From NCBI GenBank assembly GCA_039821605.1, contig JBCBNV010000004.1, forward strand, positions 124,001 to 188,000: a stretch of 64,000 bases of DNA, given 5' to 3'. The notes beneath the pieces were generated by a model that did no database searches, had not been told where the DNA came from, and saw nothing but the letters and a program-made list of their open reading frames with translations. Below are positions 14,344 through 23,541 of this stretch, in pieces (positions within the stretch are counted from its first letter, which is position 1; each line of letters starts with the position of its first letter). Position numbers and translations under genes: made by a program. This stretch comes from CALBPI01 sp039821605. Lineage in GTDB: Bacteria; Pseudomonadota; Gammaproteobacteria; Steroidobacterales; Woeseiaceae.

Positions 14344-16458
14344 ATGGCCCGAATCATTAAATGGGCGCTCGGCATCGCCGCTGCGCTGATCCTGCTTGTG
14401 GTCGCTGCGGTGACCGTGGCGGTTCTCGTGTTTGATCCCGAGGACTACCGCGAGGACATCGAGCTCGCGCTCACCGAAGCCACGGGCCGCCAGGTCACCG
14501 TGGGCGGTGAGCTGACCATGAACCTCTTCCCCTGGCTCTCGATCCGAACCGGCGATATCGAGGTCGCCGCAGCACCCGCATTCGGGCCCGAGCCCATGCT
14601 GCGCATCGACGCCGTCTCAGCCGGTGTCCGGCTGCCGCCACTGCTCACGGGCCGGGTCGAGATTGGCACGGTCGCCATCGACGGCTTTACGCTCAACATG
14701 GCCGTGCGGGGCGACGGCATGACGAGCTGGCAGGACCTGCTCGAGCGCAGCACCTCGGCTGAGGCGGCAGACACGAATGCTCTGCCGCAGCAGGAGGCTC
14801 CCGAGCTCACGGTGGCCGCAGTCGAAATCACAAACGCGGCCGTGACCTACAGCGATGGCATGTCGGGCGCCGAGTACGTGATTGATGGCTTCAACCTGTC
14901 CTTGCAAGACTTTTCGCCCGATACGGCGACGCCCGTCGATGCCCAGTTCGAGTTTCGCGCGGCGCCCGATGACATCGCGGGCGCTCTGCGCCTGACGGCC
15001 GTGCTCGAGCCTGGCGGCCTCGAGACCCCGGCCGTGCGCAACCTCAACGTATCGGGCCAGATCAATGCGCCGTTCCTGGCCGGCGAGACGGCATTGTCGT
15101 TGCGCACCGCACGCCTCGTCATGGACAGTCCAAACAACTCGCTGGCCATCGACGAAGGGCGACTCGCGCTGGGCCCCGTGGCCGGCACCTTCTCGCTGTC
15201 GGGCAGCGGGCCCGAGGCGCCGCTGGCGCTCACGGGGCAGGTTGCGCTGGAGACCTTCTCGCCACGGGAGGCGGCGGCGTTGTTCGACGTTGCGCTCGAG
15301 TCGGCCGACCCCGCCGTGTTCGAGTCACTGGCGTTCTCCGCGGGCCTCGAACTCAGCTATGAGGCCGCGGCGCTCACGGGGATCGACGCGCGTCTCGATG
15401 ACACCGTGCTCGCGGGCGACGTCGCCTACGACATGGTCGGTCGCCCCCGGATTCGGTTTCAGCTTGCGGGCGGCGAGATCAATCTCGACGACTACCTGCC
15501 GCCCGCTGAGGACGCGGCCGACGCCGAGGATGCCGGCGACGCCGTGGTCGCGACGGCCTTGCCCGTCGACATGATTCGCGGTCTGACGGCGCAAGGTGGT
15601 CTCAAGTTCGAGCGGCTGACGCTGGGCGACCTGCCTTTCGATTCACTGGAGCTGGGTCTCGACATCGGTGGCGACCAGGCGCGACTGTACCCGCTGAGCG
15701 CCACCGTACTCGACGGCAAGTATCGCGGTGACGTGCGCATCGACGCGCGCCAGGCAACGCCCGTGCTCGCACTCGACGAACGTATCGAAAACTTGAACCT
15801 GGGCACGCTCGCGCGGCTGCTCTACGAGCGCGACAACGTCGAAGGCACGCTCGCAGGCCGCTTCAGCCTCACGGGTCGCGGCGAGACGCTGGCCGACGTG
15901 CGTGAGACCCTGCAGGGCAACGTGGAACTCGCACTCACGGACGCTGCGCTCACGGGCACGGATATCTGGTACGACATCCGCAGCGCCCGCGCGCGCTTCA
16001 AGGGCGAAACGGTGCCACCGAGGCCCGAGCCCGCGCGCACCGAAATTTCGAGCTTGCAGGCCACCGCCACGGTGCGCGACGGCGTGGCGCGCAACGATGA
16101 CCTGTTTGCGGAAATCCCGTTCCTCCAGGTCACGGGCGCGGGCACCGTGAACCTCGCCGATGCCACCATCGACTACGGTTTGCGCGCGCGCGTGCTCGAG
16201 CGCCCCGAGTTTCTTGCGGGCGCGACAGCCGAGGAACTCGATGAGTACACCGAGGCCGTCATTCCGCTCAAGCTGACGGGCGACATGACGGCGCCCACCA
16301 TTCGCCCCGACATCGAGGGGATGGCGCGTGACGCGGCGAAGCAGAAGATCGAAGAAGAGAAAGACCGCCTGCGCCGGCGCTTGCTCGACCGATTGCGCGG
16401 TGACGATGAGGACGAGGAGCCCTCGCTCGAGGACGCCCTCAAGGACATTTTTGACTGA
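14344..16458 (+). CDS. AsmA family protein
   Basis: 704 residues. A single N-terminal transmembrane helix (WALGIAAALILLVVAAVTVA) anchors a large periplasmic body. The AsmA signature follows the helix (DPEDYREDIELALTEATGRQ then VTVGGELTMNLFPWLSI), and the C-terminal AsmA_2 region contains LAGRFSLTGRGETLADVRET. Members help assemble or move lipids to the outer membrane and have a bridge-like chorein fold. ATG 14344 gives the standard start. The highly acidic/basic tail (KEKDRLRRRL, DDEDEEPSLEDALKD) is usual. Its stop overlaps the next start as TGATG. Confidence 0.92.
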   Translation: MARIIKWALGIAAALILLVVAAVTVAVLVFDPEDYREDIELALTEATGRQVTVGGELTMNLFPWLSIRTGDIEVAAAPAFGPEPMLRIDAVSAGVRLPPLLTGRVEIGTVAIDGFTLNMAVRGDGMTSWQDLLERSTSAEAADTNALPQQEAPELTVAAVEITNAAVTYSDGMSGAEYVIDGFNLSLQDFSPDTATPVDAQFEFRAAPDDIAGALRLTAVLEPGGLETPAVRNLNVSGQINAPFLAGETALSLRTARLVMDSPNNSLAIDEGRLALGPVAGTFSLSGSGPEAPLALTGQVALETFSPREAAALFDVALESADPAVFESLAFSAGLELSYEAAALTGIDARLDDTVLAGDVAYDMVGRPRIRFQLAGGEINLDDYLPPAEDAADAEDAGDAVVATALPVDMIRGLTAQGGLKFERLTLGDLPFDSLELGLDIGGDQARLYPLSATVLDGKYRGDVRIDARQATPVLALDERIENLNLGTLARLLYERDNVEGTLAGRFSLTGRGETLADVRETLQGNVELALTDAALTGTDIWYDIRSARARFKGETVPPRPEPARTEISSLQATATVRDGVARNDDLFAEIPFLQVTGAGTVNLADATIDYGLRARVLERPEFLAGATAEELDEYTEAVIPLKLTGDMTAPTIRPDIEGMARDAAKQKIEEEKDRLRRRLLDRLRGDDEDEEPSLEDALKDIFD

Positions 16459-17069
16459 TGGATCGGCGCGTCTTCATGGCGCTTGTGTTGCTCACCGGCG
16501 CCGCGCCGGCGACGGCTGCGGAGATCCGTGAGGTCACCGTCGAGCACGAGGGCAAGCGCTACACGATGCGTTCCGAGACCTGGTTCGATGCACCGCGTGC
16601 TGGCGTGTTCGACGTGCTCACGGACTACGCGCAATTCGACCGCATTTCGAGCGTTTATGACGAGACTCGATTCGAGGCGCCGGCCGAGGACGGGACGCCG
16701 CGCGTCTACACGCGCGTCAAAGGCTGCGTCCTGTTTTTCTGCCAGACGATGGCGCGCACGGAGCGACTCGAGAACGAGGGTCTCGGCAGCATCCGTACGA
16801 CCCAGGAGCCCGGTGGCGAGGATTTCCGCCACGCCGTCGCGACCTGGGCATTGAGCGAAGAGGACGACGGGACGCTCGTGGTGTACGAGATCGAGATGGA
16901 GCCCGCGTTTTGGGTGCCGCCCGTGATCGGGCCCTATGTCATGAAGCGCCAGCTCATCAAAGGCGGTCGCGACGCGGTCGCGCGTATCGAGAAGCTCGCG
17001 CAGGCATCGATGGCCGATGCGAGCACGTTTCGTGAGCGCGGCCTTACGGGCTTCGACGATCCGCAATGA
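16458..17069 (+). CDS. exported SRPBCC (START-like) protein
   Basis: 203 residues with a signal peptide (MDRRVFMALVLLTGAAPATA, cleavage before AEIREV). The fold is suggested by WFDAPRAGVFDVLTDYAQFD, typical of polyketide cyclase/SRPBCC hydrophobic-ligand proteins. Two Cys in VKGCVLFFCQTM may pair. Placed between asmA-like and mutY genes with TGATG and ATGA overlaps, it may carry a lipid in the periplasm with the AsmA protein, which is inference. Confidence 0.75.
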   Translation: MDRRVFMALVLLTGAAPATAAEIREVTVEHEGKRYTMRSETWFDAPRAGVFDVLTDYAQFDRISSVYDETRFEAPAEDGTPRVYTRVKGCVLFFCQTMARTERLENEGLGSIRTTQEPGGEDFRHAVATWALSEEDDGTLVVYEIEMEPAFWVPPVIGPYVMKRQLIKGGRDAVARIEKLAQASMADASTFRERGLTGFDDPQ

Positions 17070-18121
17070 GTGATTTCGCTGCGCGTGTGCTCGACTGGTT
17101 CGAGCACCACGGTCGCAAGGACCTGCCCTGGCAACGTGATCGGTCGCGCTACCGCGTGTGGATCAGCGAGGTGATGCTGCAGCAAACGCAGGTCGCCACG
17201 GTGATGGGCTACTTCGAACGCTTCATGGCGCGGTTCCCCGACGTGGTGACGCTTGCCGATGCCCCCACCGATGATGTGCTCGCGCTCTGGTCGGGGCTCG
17301 GCTACTACGCGCGGGCGCGCAATCTGCACGCGGCCGCGCAGCAGGTGCGTGACCTGCACGGTGGCGTGTTCCCCGGTGACTTCGACGCCGTGGTCGCGTT
17401 GCCCGGCGTGGGGCGCTCCACGGCGGGTGCCATTCTGGCGCTGGCCGACGATGCCCGGCACGCGATTCTCGACGGCAACGTCAAGCGCGTGCTGGCGCGC
17501 CACGAGACCATCGAAGGCTGGCCCGGGCGCAGCGCAGTGCTCAAGGCGCTCTGGCAGGCCGCGGAGCAGTTCACGCCCAATGAGCGCGTCGCGGACTACA
17601 CGCAGGCGATGATGGATCTGGGCGCCACGCTGTGTACGCGTCGGGCGCCGGGCTGCGAGGCCTGTCCCGTGCGCACGAGCTGCCGCGCGCGCGCCGAAGG
17701 GCGCATTGATGACTTGCCGGGTCGCAAGCCGCGCCGCGAGAAACCGCGTCGGCGCGCACGCCTTCTCGTTTACCGGGACGCATCGGGTGCGCTGCTGTTC
17801 GCACGCCGGCCGCCGACGGGTATCTGGGGCGGGCTCTGGTCGTTCCCCGAGCACTCCGACGACGCGCCCAGACCCGAAGGCTTACCCGCCAGCGAGGCCG
17901 CGCCGCAGTTGTTGCCGGGCTTCGTACACAAGTTCACGCACTTCGATCTCGAAATCCTGCCCGAGCTTTACGACGTTACGGCGTCGGCGGACCGGGTGGC
18001 CGAGGCGGATCAGCGGTGGGTGAAACCGGCTGAGCTGGCCACGCTGGGCGTGCCGCGGCCTGTCGAACGCATCGTCGAGTCGCTAGAATCGCCGCAATCC
18101 CTGTTACAGGAATCGTCATGA
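17066..18121 (+). CDS. mutY: A/G-specific adenine DNA glycosylase
   Basis: Removes adenine mispaired with 8-oxoguanine in base-excision repair. 351 residues, standard. HhH-GPD glycosylase domain with DLPWQRDRSRYRVWISEVML and QQTQVATV, the catalytic-Asp region VALPGVGRSTAGAILALA followed by ILDGNVKRVLAR, the [4Fe-4S] cluster motif C-X6-C-X2-C-X5-C (CTRRAPGCEACPVRTSC), and a C-terminal NUDIX-like domain for 8-oxoG recognition (GIWGGLWSFPE). It is coupled to yggX downstream (ATGA), the classical mutY-yggX pair. Confidence 0.97.
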   Translation: MSDFAARVLDWFEHHGRKDLPWQRDRSRYRVWISEVMLQQTQVATVMGYFERFMARFPDVVTLADAPTDDVLALWSGLGYYARARNLHAAAQQVRDLHGGVFPGDFDAVVALPGVGRSTAGAILALADDARHAILDGNVKRVLARHETIEGWPGRSAVLKALWQAAEQFTPNERVADYTQAMMDLGATLCTRRAPGCEACPVRTSCRARAEGRIDDLPGRKPRREKPRRRARLLVYRDASGALLFARRPPTGIWGGLWSFPEHSDDAPRPEGLPASEAAPQLLPGFVHKFTHFDLEILPELYDVTASADRVAEADQRWVKPAELATLGVPRPVERIVESLESPQSLLQESS

Positions 18122-18393
18122 CCAGAATGGTGGACTGCGCGCTGCGCGGTGAGTCGCTCGAAGGCCTCGATCGCGTGCCCTACCCGGGCGAGCTTGGCCA
18201 GCGCATCTACGACAACGTGTCCAAAGTCGCCTGGCAGCAATGGCTCGCGCACCAGACGATGCTCATCAACGAGTACCGGCTTACGCCGATCGAGCCCGAG
18301 GCGCGCAAGTTCCTCGAGGGTGAGATGGAGAAGTTCTTTTTCGGCGAAGGGTCCGCGAAGCCAGAAGGCTTTACGCAGTCCGCCGACGACTAG
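18118..18393 (+). CDS. yggX: Fe(2+)-trafficking / oxidative damage protection protein
   Basis: 91 residues, full length. It shields iron-sulfur clusters from oxidants and may pass Fe(II) to targets. Conserved features: MVDCALRGESLEGLDRVPYP with the essential Cys, then YPGELGQRIYDNVSKVAWQQ, WLAHQTMLINEYRLTP and EARKFLEGEMEKFFFGE. It overlaps mutY, so repair of oxidised bases and protection of clusters (including that of MutY) are co-expressed. Its TAG stop forms a CTAG with the stop of the convergent STT3-like gene. Confidence 0.96.
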   Translation: MTRMVDCALRGESLEGLDRVPYPGELGQRIYDNVSKVAWQQWLAHQTMLINEYRLTPIEPEARKFLEGEMEKFFFGEGSAKPEGFTQSADD

Positions 18394-20216
18394 CGCCGCG
18401 CCGCCTCGATCCGGTAGAGCTGCGCGACGGGAAGTCCGCGCGGGTCGCCCGCCATGTTGAAGCGCACCTCGGCCACGAGCTCGAAGCCCGTGATAGGCGC
18501 GCGGGCCTCGGCCAGCGCCATGAACAGTGCCGGGTTGATGCGACGCACGGTGTCGATGTCGCGCAATCCCACACGCCCGCCCTGGAACACGTAGAGACCC
18601 TCGATCTCGGTGAGCACGTAGCGCGTGCCCTCAGGCGCCTGGGCCAGGAACGCCTCGGGCGACAGCGACGTGAGCGCAGCCAGCTGCGCGAGCTTGCCCT
18701 CGTGTTGCGGCGTCAGCACGAAGTTGTTGGCGAGCACGCTGCAGTCGGTGTGGTAGCGCACGGGATGCCCGTCGTTGTTGCCCGCGATCACGACACCGGG
18801 TTGGTTCGCGCAAGCTTCGGCCAGTGGCGCAAACAAGGCATAGCTCATCTCGTAGCCGCGGCGCAGGCCCGCGGGCTGGTCGGCGAACAGTTGGCCGCGC
18901 AGCTGCGGCTGCACACTGATGGCCACAACAATGAGCGTGGCCACGGCGGTGCCCGCGCGCGGCAGTCTGGTGCCCAGCTGCTGCAGCATGAGTACGCTGA
19001 CGATCACCATGGCTGCCAGGCCGAAGTACACGAGCCGCTGCTGCAACAGCATGAGCGAAAGCCCGAACAGCGCCCAGGCCGCAAATGCGATCTGTGAGGG
19101 CGGCGTGCGGCGGGTCAGTGTCCAGAGGCACCAGACCAGCGCAACAGGCACGAGCAGAATCAGGTAGGAGTACAGGCTGAACACACCCGGGCGGGCCCCG
19201 GCGATGAACAGGTCCGCGATGGGGCTGCGGACTTCCGAGATGCGGTCGAAAAGCAGCAACTCGCCGCCCAGGAAGGCACCGCCCAGCAACAGGCCGCCGA
19301 CGAGAGGTACGCCGAGTAGCGCGGCACATCCCGCAACCAGTGCGAGTCGGCGCCTATCGAACGGCTTGCCGGCCATGAGCACCGTCATCGTTGCCGTGCA
19401 CAGCGCGACATAGCCGTGAAACGCCGAGAGCGTCGTCAGCGAGAACTGCAGGTCGCGGAATGGTGCGGATGGCAGCAGGACGAGAAGCGTCACACCCACA
19501 AGCGTTGCCGCGAAGACACGCGCCTGCCGGCTGGGCGGCATGTCGCCACGCAACCAGACGACGCCAAGTGCAATGAGTGCAGGCACCTGCAGCACGAACG
19601 CACCCGTGTGGAACGCGACGGCCGCACCGAGCACGGCACCGGCGGTTGCCGCGCGCGCCGATTGTTCGGGCGCATCAAGCCAGCGCATGAGCGCAAGCGC
19701 ACTGGCGAGTACGAAGCTGAGCTCAATGAAATGGTGATCGATGATGCCGAAGCCGTGCAGCGCCTGCAGCGCGCCCGACAGTGCGAACGCGAGCGCGGCG
19801 CAGGCGACAAGCTCGATGCGCAGGCGAGCCCGCGCCGCCAGTGCGGTAAACAGCGCGACATTGACGAGCACCCAAACCACCGGGATCCAACCGAGCACGG
19901 CCATGGGTTGAGCCTCGGCGTCGACGAGTCGCGCAGCCGACAGCACTTGCCCGCCGAGCCAGTCGTAGGCCCAGGGCCAGGTGATCCAGCTGCCTTCGGG
20001 CACGTGCATACGGTCATCGAACTGCGTGAGGCCCCGACCCTCAGCGACATCGATCATGCGCCGCGCGTGGTAGAAGCTGTCGTTGCCCATGGGCACGAAC
20101 GCCTCACCCACCTGTGCGCTGTCGCGCATGAGCGTCGCGAGCCACAGCGCCACGAGTCCGCACGTGAGCGCGATGGCGATGCGATAGATGCGTTGCGCGT
20201 CAGCCGGCGCGTTCAC
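18390..20216 (-). CDS. STT3-like GT-C membrane glycosyltransferase (copy B)
   Basis: 608 residues, about 11-13 transmembrane helices and a soluble C-terminal part. STT3/PglB-type landmarks are seen in order: GNDSFYHARRM (44-54) in the first periplasmic loop, like DPxFNYR; GIIDHHFIE (157-165), like the second acidic motif; FDRISEVRSP (323-332), like the SVSEHQP/TIxE motif with Glu 328; and NNDGHPVRYHTDC (480-492) followed by ANNFVLTPQHEGK, in the place of WWDYG. The Trp pair of WWDYG is missing. Members transfer glycans from polyprenyl carriers to protein or lipid. It is last in a four-gene operon with a homologous copy first. Confidence 0.75.
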   Translation of the reverse strand: MNAPADAQRIYRIAIALTCGLVALWLATLMRDSAQVGEAFVPMGNDSFYHARRMIDVAEGRGLTQFDDRMHVPEGSWITWPWAYDWLGGQVLSAARLVDAEAQPMAVLGWIPVVWVLVNVALFTALAARARLRIELVACAALAFALSGALQALHGFGIIDHHFIELSFVLASALALMRWLDAPEQSARAATAGAVLGAAVAFHTGAFVLQVPALIALGVVWLRGDMPPSRQARVFAATLVGVTLLVLLPSAPFRDLQFSLTTLSAFHGYVALCTATMTVLMAGKPFDRRRLALVAGCAALLGVPLVGGLLLGGAFLGGELLLFDRISEVRSPIADLFIAGARPGVFSLYSYLILLVPVALVWCLWTLTRRTPPSQIAFAAWALFGLSLMLLQQRLVYFGLAAMVIVSVLMLQQLGTRLPRAGTAVATLIVVAISVQPQLRGQLFADQPAGLRRGYEMSYALFAPLAEACANQPGVVIAGNNDGHPVRYHTDCSVLANNFVLTPQHEGKLAQLAALTSLSPEAFLAQAPEGTRYVLTEIEGLYVFQGGRVGLRDIDTVRRINPALFMALAEARAPITGFELVAEVRFNMAGDPRGLPVAQLYRIEAARR

Positions 20217-20607
20217 CGGTGAACACCACGTAATGACTCAGGAGATAGTTGCTCACGGTGCCGATCGCCGAAGACACGACGAGTGCTGCGAGCGGCACGT
20301 GTGCGAAGAAGTCGGTGTAGATCACGAGCCAGGTGAAGGCAGCGAGCCCGAGCAGCGCGCTGACAATTTGCGCCATCAGGTATTTGCCGAGCTCGAGGCC
20401 GCGTCGGCTCGCGCGGCGGTCGGCAAAGGTCAGCCGCCGGTGCATGAGCCACGTCGTCACGACGGCGACCGGAAATGAGGCCAGGCGCGCCGGCACGGGG
20501 TCCAGACCCGCCCAAACCAGGCTCTGCAGCAAGACGGCGTCGACCAGGAAACCGCAGCCGCCCACGAGGACAAACTGCGAGATCTGGCGGCGCGAGGTAA
20601 CACTCAA
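20200..20607 (-). CDS. GtrA family membrane protein (putative lipid-linked sugar flippase)
   Basis: 135 residues with four transmembrane helices, the usual GtrA size. It begins RRQISQFVLVGGCGFLVDAV, the family N-terminal signature, and ends YLLSHYVVFTGERAG. GtrA proteins move polyprenyl-phosphate-linked monosaccharides across the inner membrane for use by periplasmic GT-C enzymes. It overlaps the GT2 gene upstream by 4 bases and the STT3-like copy B gene downstream by 17 bases, so the three products are probably made together. Confidence 0.9.
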   Translation of the reverse strand: MSVTSRRQISQFVLVGGCGFLVDAVLLQSLVWAGLDPVPARLASFPVAVVTTWLMHRRLTFADRRASRRGLELGKYLMAQIVSALLGLAAFTWLVIYTDFFAHVPLAALVVSSAIGTVSNYLLSHYVVFTGERAG

Positions 20608-21545
20608 TCGCGTGAGCCCGAGTCGAGCACGCCCGGGATCTGCAGGTAGCGCAGCCGCTTGAGTTCCTGCCGCCCGCGCGTCACGGTCGCGAGGATGAGC
20701 CCGCAGGCCAGAGACAGGAAGGCGAGCAGCATCATGCCCGTGGCGAGTATCGCGGTCGGGAAGCGCGGCACCTCGCCTGTATTGATGAAGGTGATGACGA
20801 TGGGGATCGCGAGGAGGATCGCGACTGCGGCCAGCAGCGCGAACATGCTGCCGAAGAAGGCCAGCGGACGTTCCTCCTTGAGCATGCGCACGATGGTGAC
20901 GAGAATCTTGAGCCCGTCACCATAGGTGTTGAGCTTGCTCTCCGAGCCTTCGGGGCGCTCCTTGTAGTCGGTCGTGACCTCGGCCTGCGGCATGCCCAGT
21001 TCGAGCGCGTGCACCGTCATCTCGGTTTCGATCTCGAAACCGCCCGAGAGCAGCGGAAACGACTTTACGAAGCGACGCGACAGCACGCGGTAGCCCGAGA
21101 GCATGTCCGAGACTTCGCTGCCGAAGCTGAAGGCGACAAGGCCGGTCAGCAGGCGGTTGCCGAATCGGTGGCCCGTTCGGTAGGCGGCCTGCGAGGAGGC
21201 AGCGCGCGTTCCCGTCACCATGTCGAGCCCCTCATCGACGAGCCGGTCCACGAGCTTGGGCGCGGCCGGTGCGTCGTAGGTGTCATCGCCATCGACGAGC
21301 ACGTACACATCGGCCTCGACGTCGGCAAACATGCGGCGCACGACATGCCCCTTGCCCTGACGTGTCTCGGTACGCACCACCGCGCCCGCCGCCGAGGCGA
21401 TCTCGCGCGTGTCGTCACTCGAGTTGTTGTCGTAGACATAGATGGTCGCGTGGGGCAGCGCGGTGCGGAAATCCGCGACCACCTTGCCGATGGTCGCGGC
21501 TTCGTTGTAGCAGGGCACCAGGACGGCGATGTCTCGGTCGCTCAT
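20604..21545 (-). CDS. family 2 polyprenyl-phosphate sugar synthase (GtrB/DPM-like)
   Basis: 313 residues from ATG 21545. The GT-A domain (1-220) starts IAVLVPCYNEAATIGKVV and holds the DxD-type motif VLVDGDDTYDAP and the acceptor-side loop SGYRVLSRRFVKSFP. Two C-terminal transmembrane helices (about 235-300) anchor it, as in GtrB and dolichyl-phosphate mannose/glucose synthases. It would charge undecaprenyl phosphate with a hexose on the cytoplasmic face. It overlaps the STT3-like copy A gene by ATGA and the gtrA-like gene by ATGA, supplying the donor for both STT3-like enzymes. The sugar is not predictable. Confidence 0.9.
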   Translation of the reverse strand: MSDRDIAVLVPCYNEAATIGKVVADFRTALPHATIYVYDNNSSDDTREIASAAGAVVRTETRQGKGHVVRRMFADVEADVYVLVDGDDTYDAPAAPKLVDRLVDEGLDMVTGTRAASSQAAYRTGHRFGNRLLTGLVAFSFGSEVSDMLSGYRVLSRRFVKSFPLLSGGFEIETEMTVHALELGMPQAEVTTDYKERPEGSESKLNTYGDGLKILVTIVRMLKEERPLAFFGSMFALLAAVAILLAIPIVITFINTGEVPRFPTAILATGMMLLAFLSLACGLILATVTRGRQELKRLRYLQIPGVLDSGSRD

Positions 21546-23401
21546 GGGTTCTCCGTGTGTTGCGCGCTCTGCGCGCCGTGGCGAATGCGAAACAGTCGCG
21601 CCGCCGCGAACGGGCGGCCATCGTCGAGCGGGCGTTCGGCGATGAGTTCGAAGTTGGCGGGGAGGTTCGGGTCCAGCGTCAGCGCCATGGCCAGCGGCGG
21701 ATTCGACTGCGACAGCTCGTCGAGTGTGGGCTCTCGCAGGCCGGTCTCGGTGTAGAGGTACAGGTCGTTGAGCACGACGAGCACGTAGTCGATGTCGGGC
21801 CGCATTTCGACGAGCGCCTCGGGCGACAGTGACCAGGCCTGCTGCAGCTCGCGGATCTTGTCTTCGTGTTGTGGCGTGAGCAAAAAGTTGTTGGCAATGA
21901 CCGAGCACGCCGAGTGGTAGCGGACGGGATGACCGAAGTTGTTCGACGCGAGTGCGAGGCCCGGGGCCGCGTCGCAGGCGCTGCCAAGTGCCGTGAACAA
22001 ATCGACGGCGATTTCGTAGTCGACATCGAAAGACAGGTCGTGCGAGGCAAACAGCTGGTAGCGCAGCGGCCGTTGCCAGGCGACGGCAACCACGGCCAGC
22101 ATGATGAGGCTCGCCAGCGCTTCACGGCTGCGCATCTTGGGGAGGTGACGCTCGAGCATGAGTGGCAGCGCGAGCAACAGGGCGAAGCTGCCGAAATACT
22201 GCATGCGCAGCTGCACCAGCATGAGCACAAGGCCGAACACACCCGCGGCGGCGATCATGATGGTTTCGAATTGCTTATCCGCGGCCAGACGCCAGGCGTA
22301 CCAGAGGGCCAACACTGGCACGAGATAGATCAGCAGCGAGTAGAGCATCACGAGCTGCGATGAACGCACAGGCTCGAACAGGCCCGGCACGGGGCTGCGT
22401 GCTTCTTCGATGCGGTCGAACAGCATGATGTCGCCGCTCAGGAACGCCACGCCGCCCCCGGCGGTCAGCAGTATCGGTGCCGCCAGCACGGCAGCGGCTG
22501 CGGTCGCAATGCCGAAACCGCGACGGCTCGCCTCAACGCGGGCCAGGAGTGCGGTCATCGCCCCCGTGCAGAACGCGACGTAGACGTGGTAGCCGCTGAG
22601 CAGAGAATAGTCGAACGCGCCGGCACGGAAGGGCGCGCTCGGGATCGAAATGATAAGTGTGGTCAGGGGCAGCGTGATGGCAAACGCCAGCGCCGCGCCG
22701 CGCGACGGTGACAGCCCGCGCAACCAGGCGACGCCGAGCCCGAGCAGCAACGGCAACTGCAGAACGAACAGCCCGTTGTGAAATGCGGGTGCGAGACCCA
22801 ACACGATGGCAAGCGCTATCGCGCTGCCGCGCGCGTCGGGGTGCCGCGCCCAGCGCAGGGCCAGTAAGGTCGCCAGCAGCACGAAACTGTGTTCGATGTA
22901 GTGGTGGTCGATGGCGCCCGTTCCGTGCATGAGCTGTGTGAACGGGAACATCGCGTAGGCCAGCGTCGCGACGGCACGCAGCCCGGCAGACAAGCCCACG
23001 GCACCCGACAGCATAAAGAACAGCGCTACGTTGGCGACGAGCACAAACGGCGGGACCATGGCCAGGAAGCGCATGGGGTCGGCGTCGGGGTTCAAGGCCA
23101 GGTGCGCGGCGAGCAGTTTGCCCATGAGGTAGTCGTAGGCCCAGGGCCAGGTGATCTGGCTGCCCTCGGGCACATGGATCGTGTCGTCGAACTCGTAAAA
23201 GCCGCGCTCGCCGGCCGTGTCGATGATGCGCCGCGCATGGTAGAACGCGTCGTTGCCGACGGGGTGGTAAACCCCGTCGCGGAGGCTTGCGTCGCCGATC
23301 TGCAGGGCCAGGAACACCGCGATGGCGGTGCAGGCGGCCCAGGCCAGCAGCAGCCACTTGGGCTGCTCAGGCTGCGCGACAGTTGGACGGTCGTATGACA
23401 T
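21542..23401 (-). CDS. STT3-like GT-C membrane glycosyltransferase (copy A)
   Basis: 619 residues from ATG 23401; an upstream in-frame TTG (23410) is less likely. It is clearly homologous to copy B over its full length and shows the same ordered motifs: VGNDAFYHARRI, GAIDHHYIEHSFV, FDRIEEARSPVPG and SNNFGHPVRYHSACSV then ANNFLLTPQHEDK. The Asp of the NNDGH motif in copy B is Phe here (NNFGH), so the copies may differ in activity or acceptor. Like copy B it lacks the WW pair of WWDYG. It is first in the operon, and its stop overlaps the GT2 start. Confidence 0.75.
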   Translation of the reverse strand: MSYDRPTVAQPEQPKWLLLAWAACTAIAVFLALQIGDASLRDGVYHPVGNDAFYHARRIIDTAGERGFYEFDDTIHVPEGSQITWPWAYDYLMGKLLAAHLALNPDADPMRFLAMVPPFVLVANVALFFMLSGAVGLSAGLRAVATLAYAMFPFTQLMHGTGAIDHHYIEHSFVLLATLLALRWARHPDARGSAIALAIVLGLAPAFHNGLFVLQLPLLLGLGVAWLRGLSPSRGAALAFAITLPLTTLIISIPSAPFRAGAFDYSLLSGYHVYVAFCTGAMTALLARVEASRRGFGIATAAAAVLAAPILLTAGGGVAFLSGDIMLFDRIEEARSPVPGLFEPVRSSQLVMLYSLLIYLVPVLALWYAWRLAADKQFETIMIAAAGVFGLVLMLVQLRMQYFGSFALLLALPLMLERHLPKMRSREALASLIMLAVVAVAWQRPLRYQLFASHDLSFDVDYEIAVDLFTALGSACDAAPGLALASNNFGHPVRYHSACSVIANNFLLTPQHEDKIRELQQAWSLSPEALVEMRPDIDYVLVVLNDLYLYTETGLREPTLDELSQSNPPLAMALTLDPNLPANFELIAERPLDDGRPFAAARLFRIRHGAQSAQHTENP

Positions 23402-23477
23402 AACGCGCAAGTGTAGCGGCCAGCGTCCGTCAATGGTGTGAAGCAGTTCCGACCTGAAGCACGTCGTGGCAACACGC

Positions 23478-23483
23478 TACAAT
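23478..23483 (+). promoter_or_regulatory. candidate -10 box upstream of the acyl-CoA synthetase-like gene
   Basis: TACAAT (5 of 6) at 23478-23483 with CTGAAG 18 bases upstream. It overlaps an in-frame ATG at 23482, arguing that translation starts further down, at 23542. Confidence 0.4.
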
Positions 23484-23541
23484 GCGTTCTGATGGCGAAG
23501 GTCCCGCTACCCGGGGCCGCGAGCTGCATGGACGCACCTGC

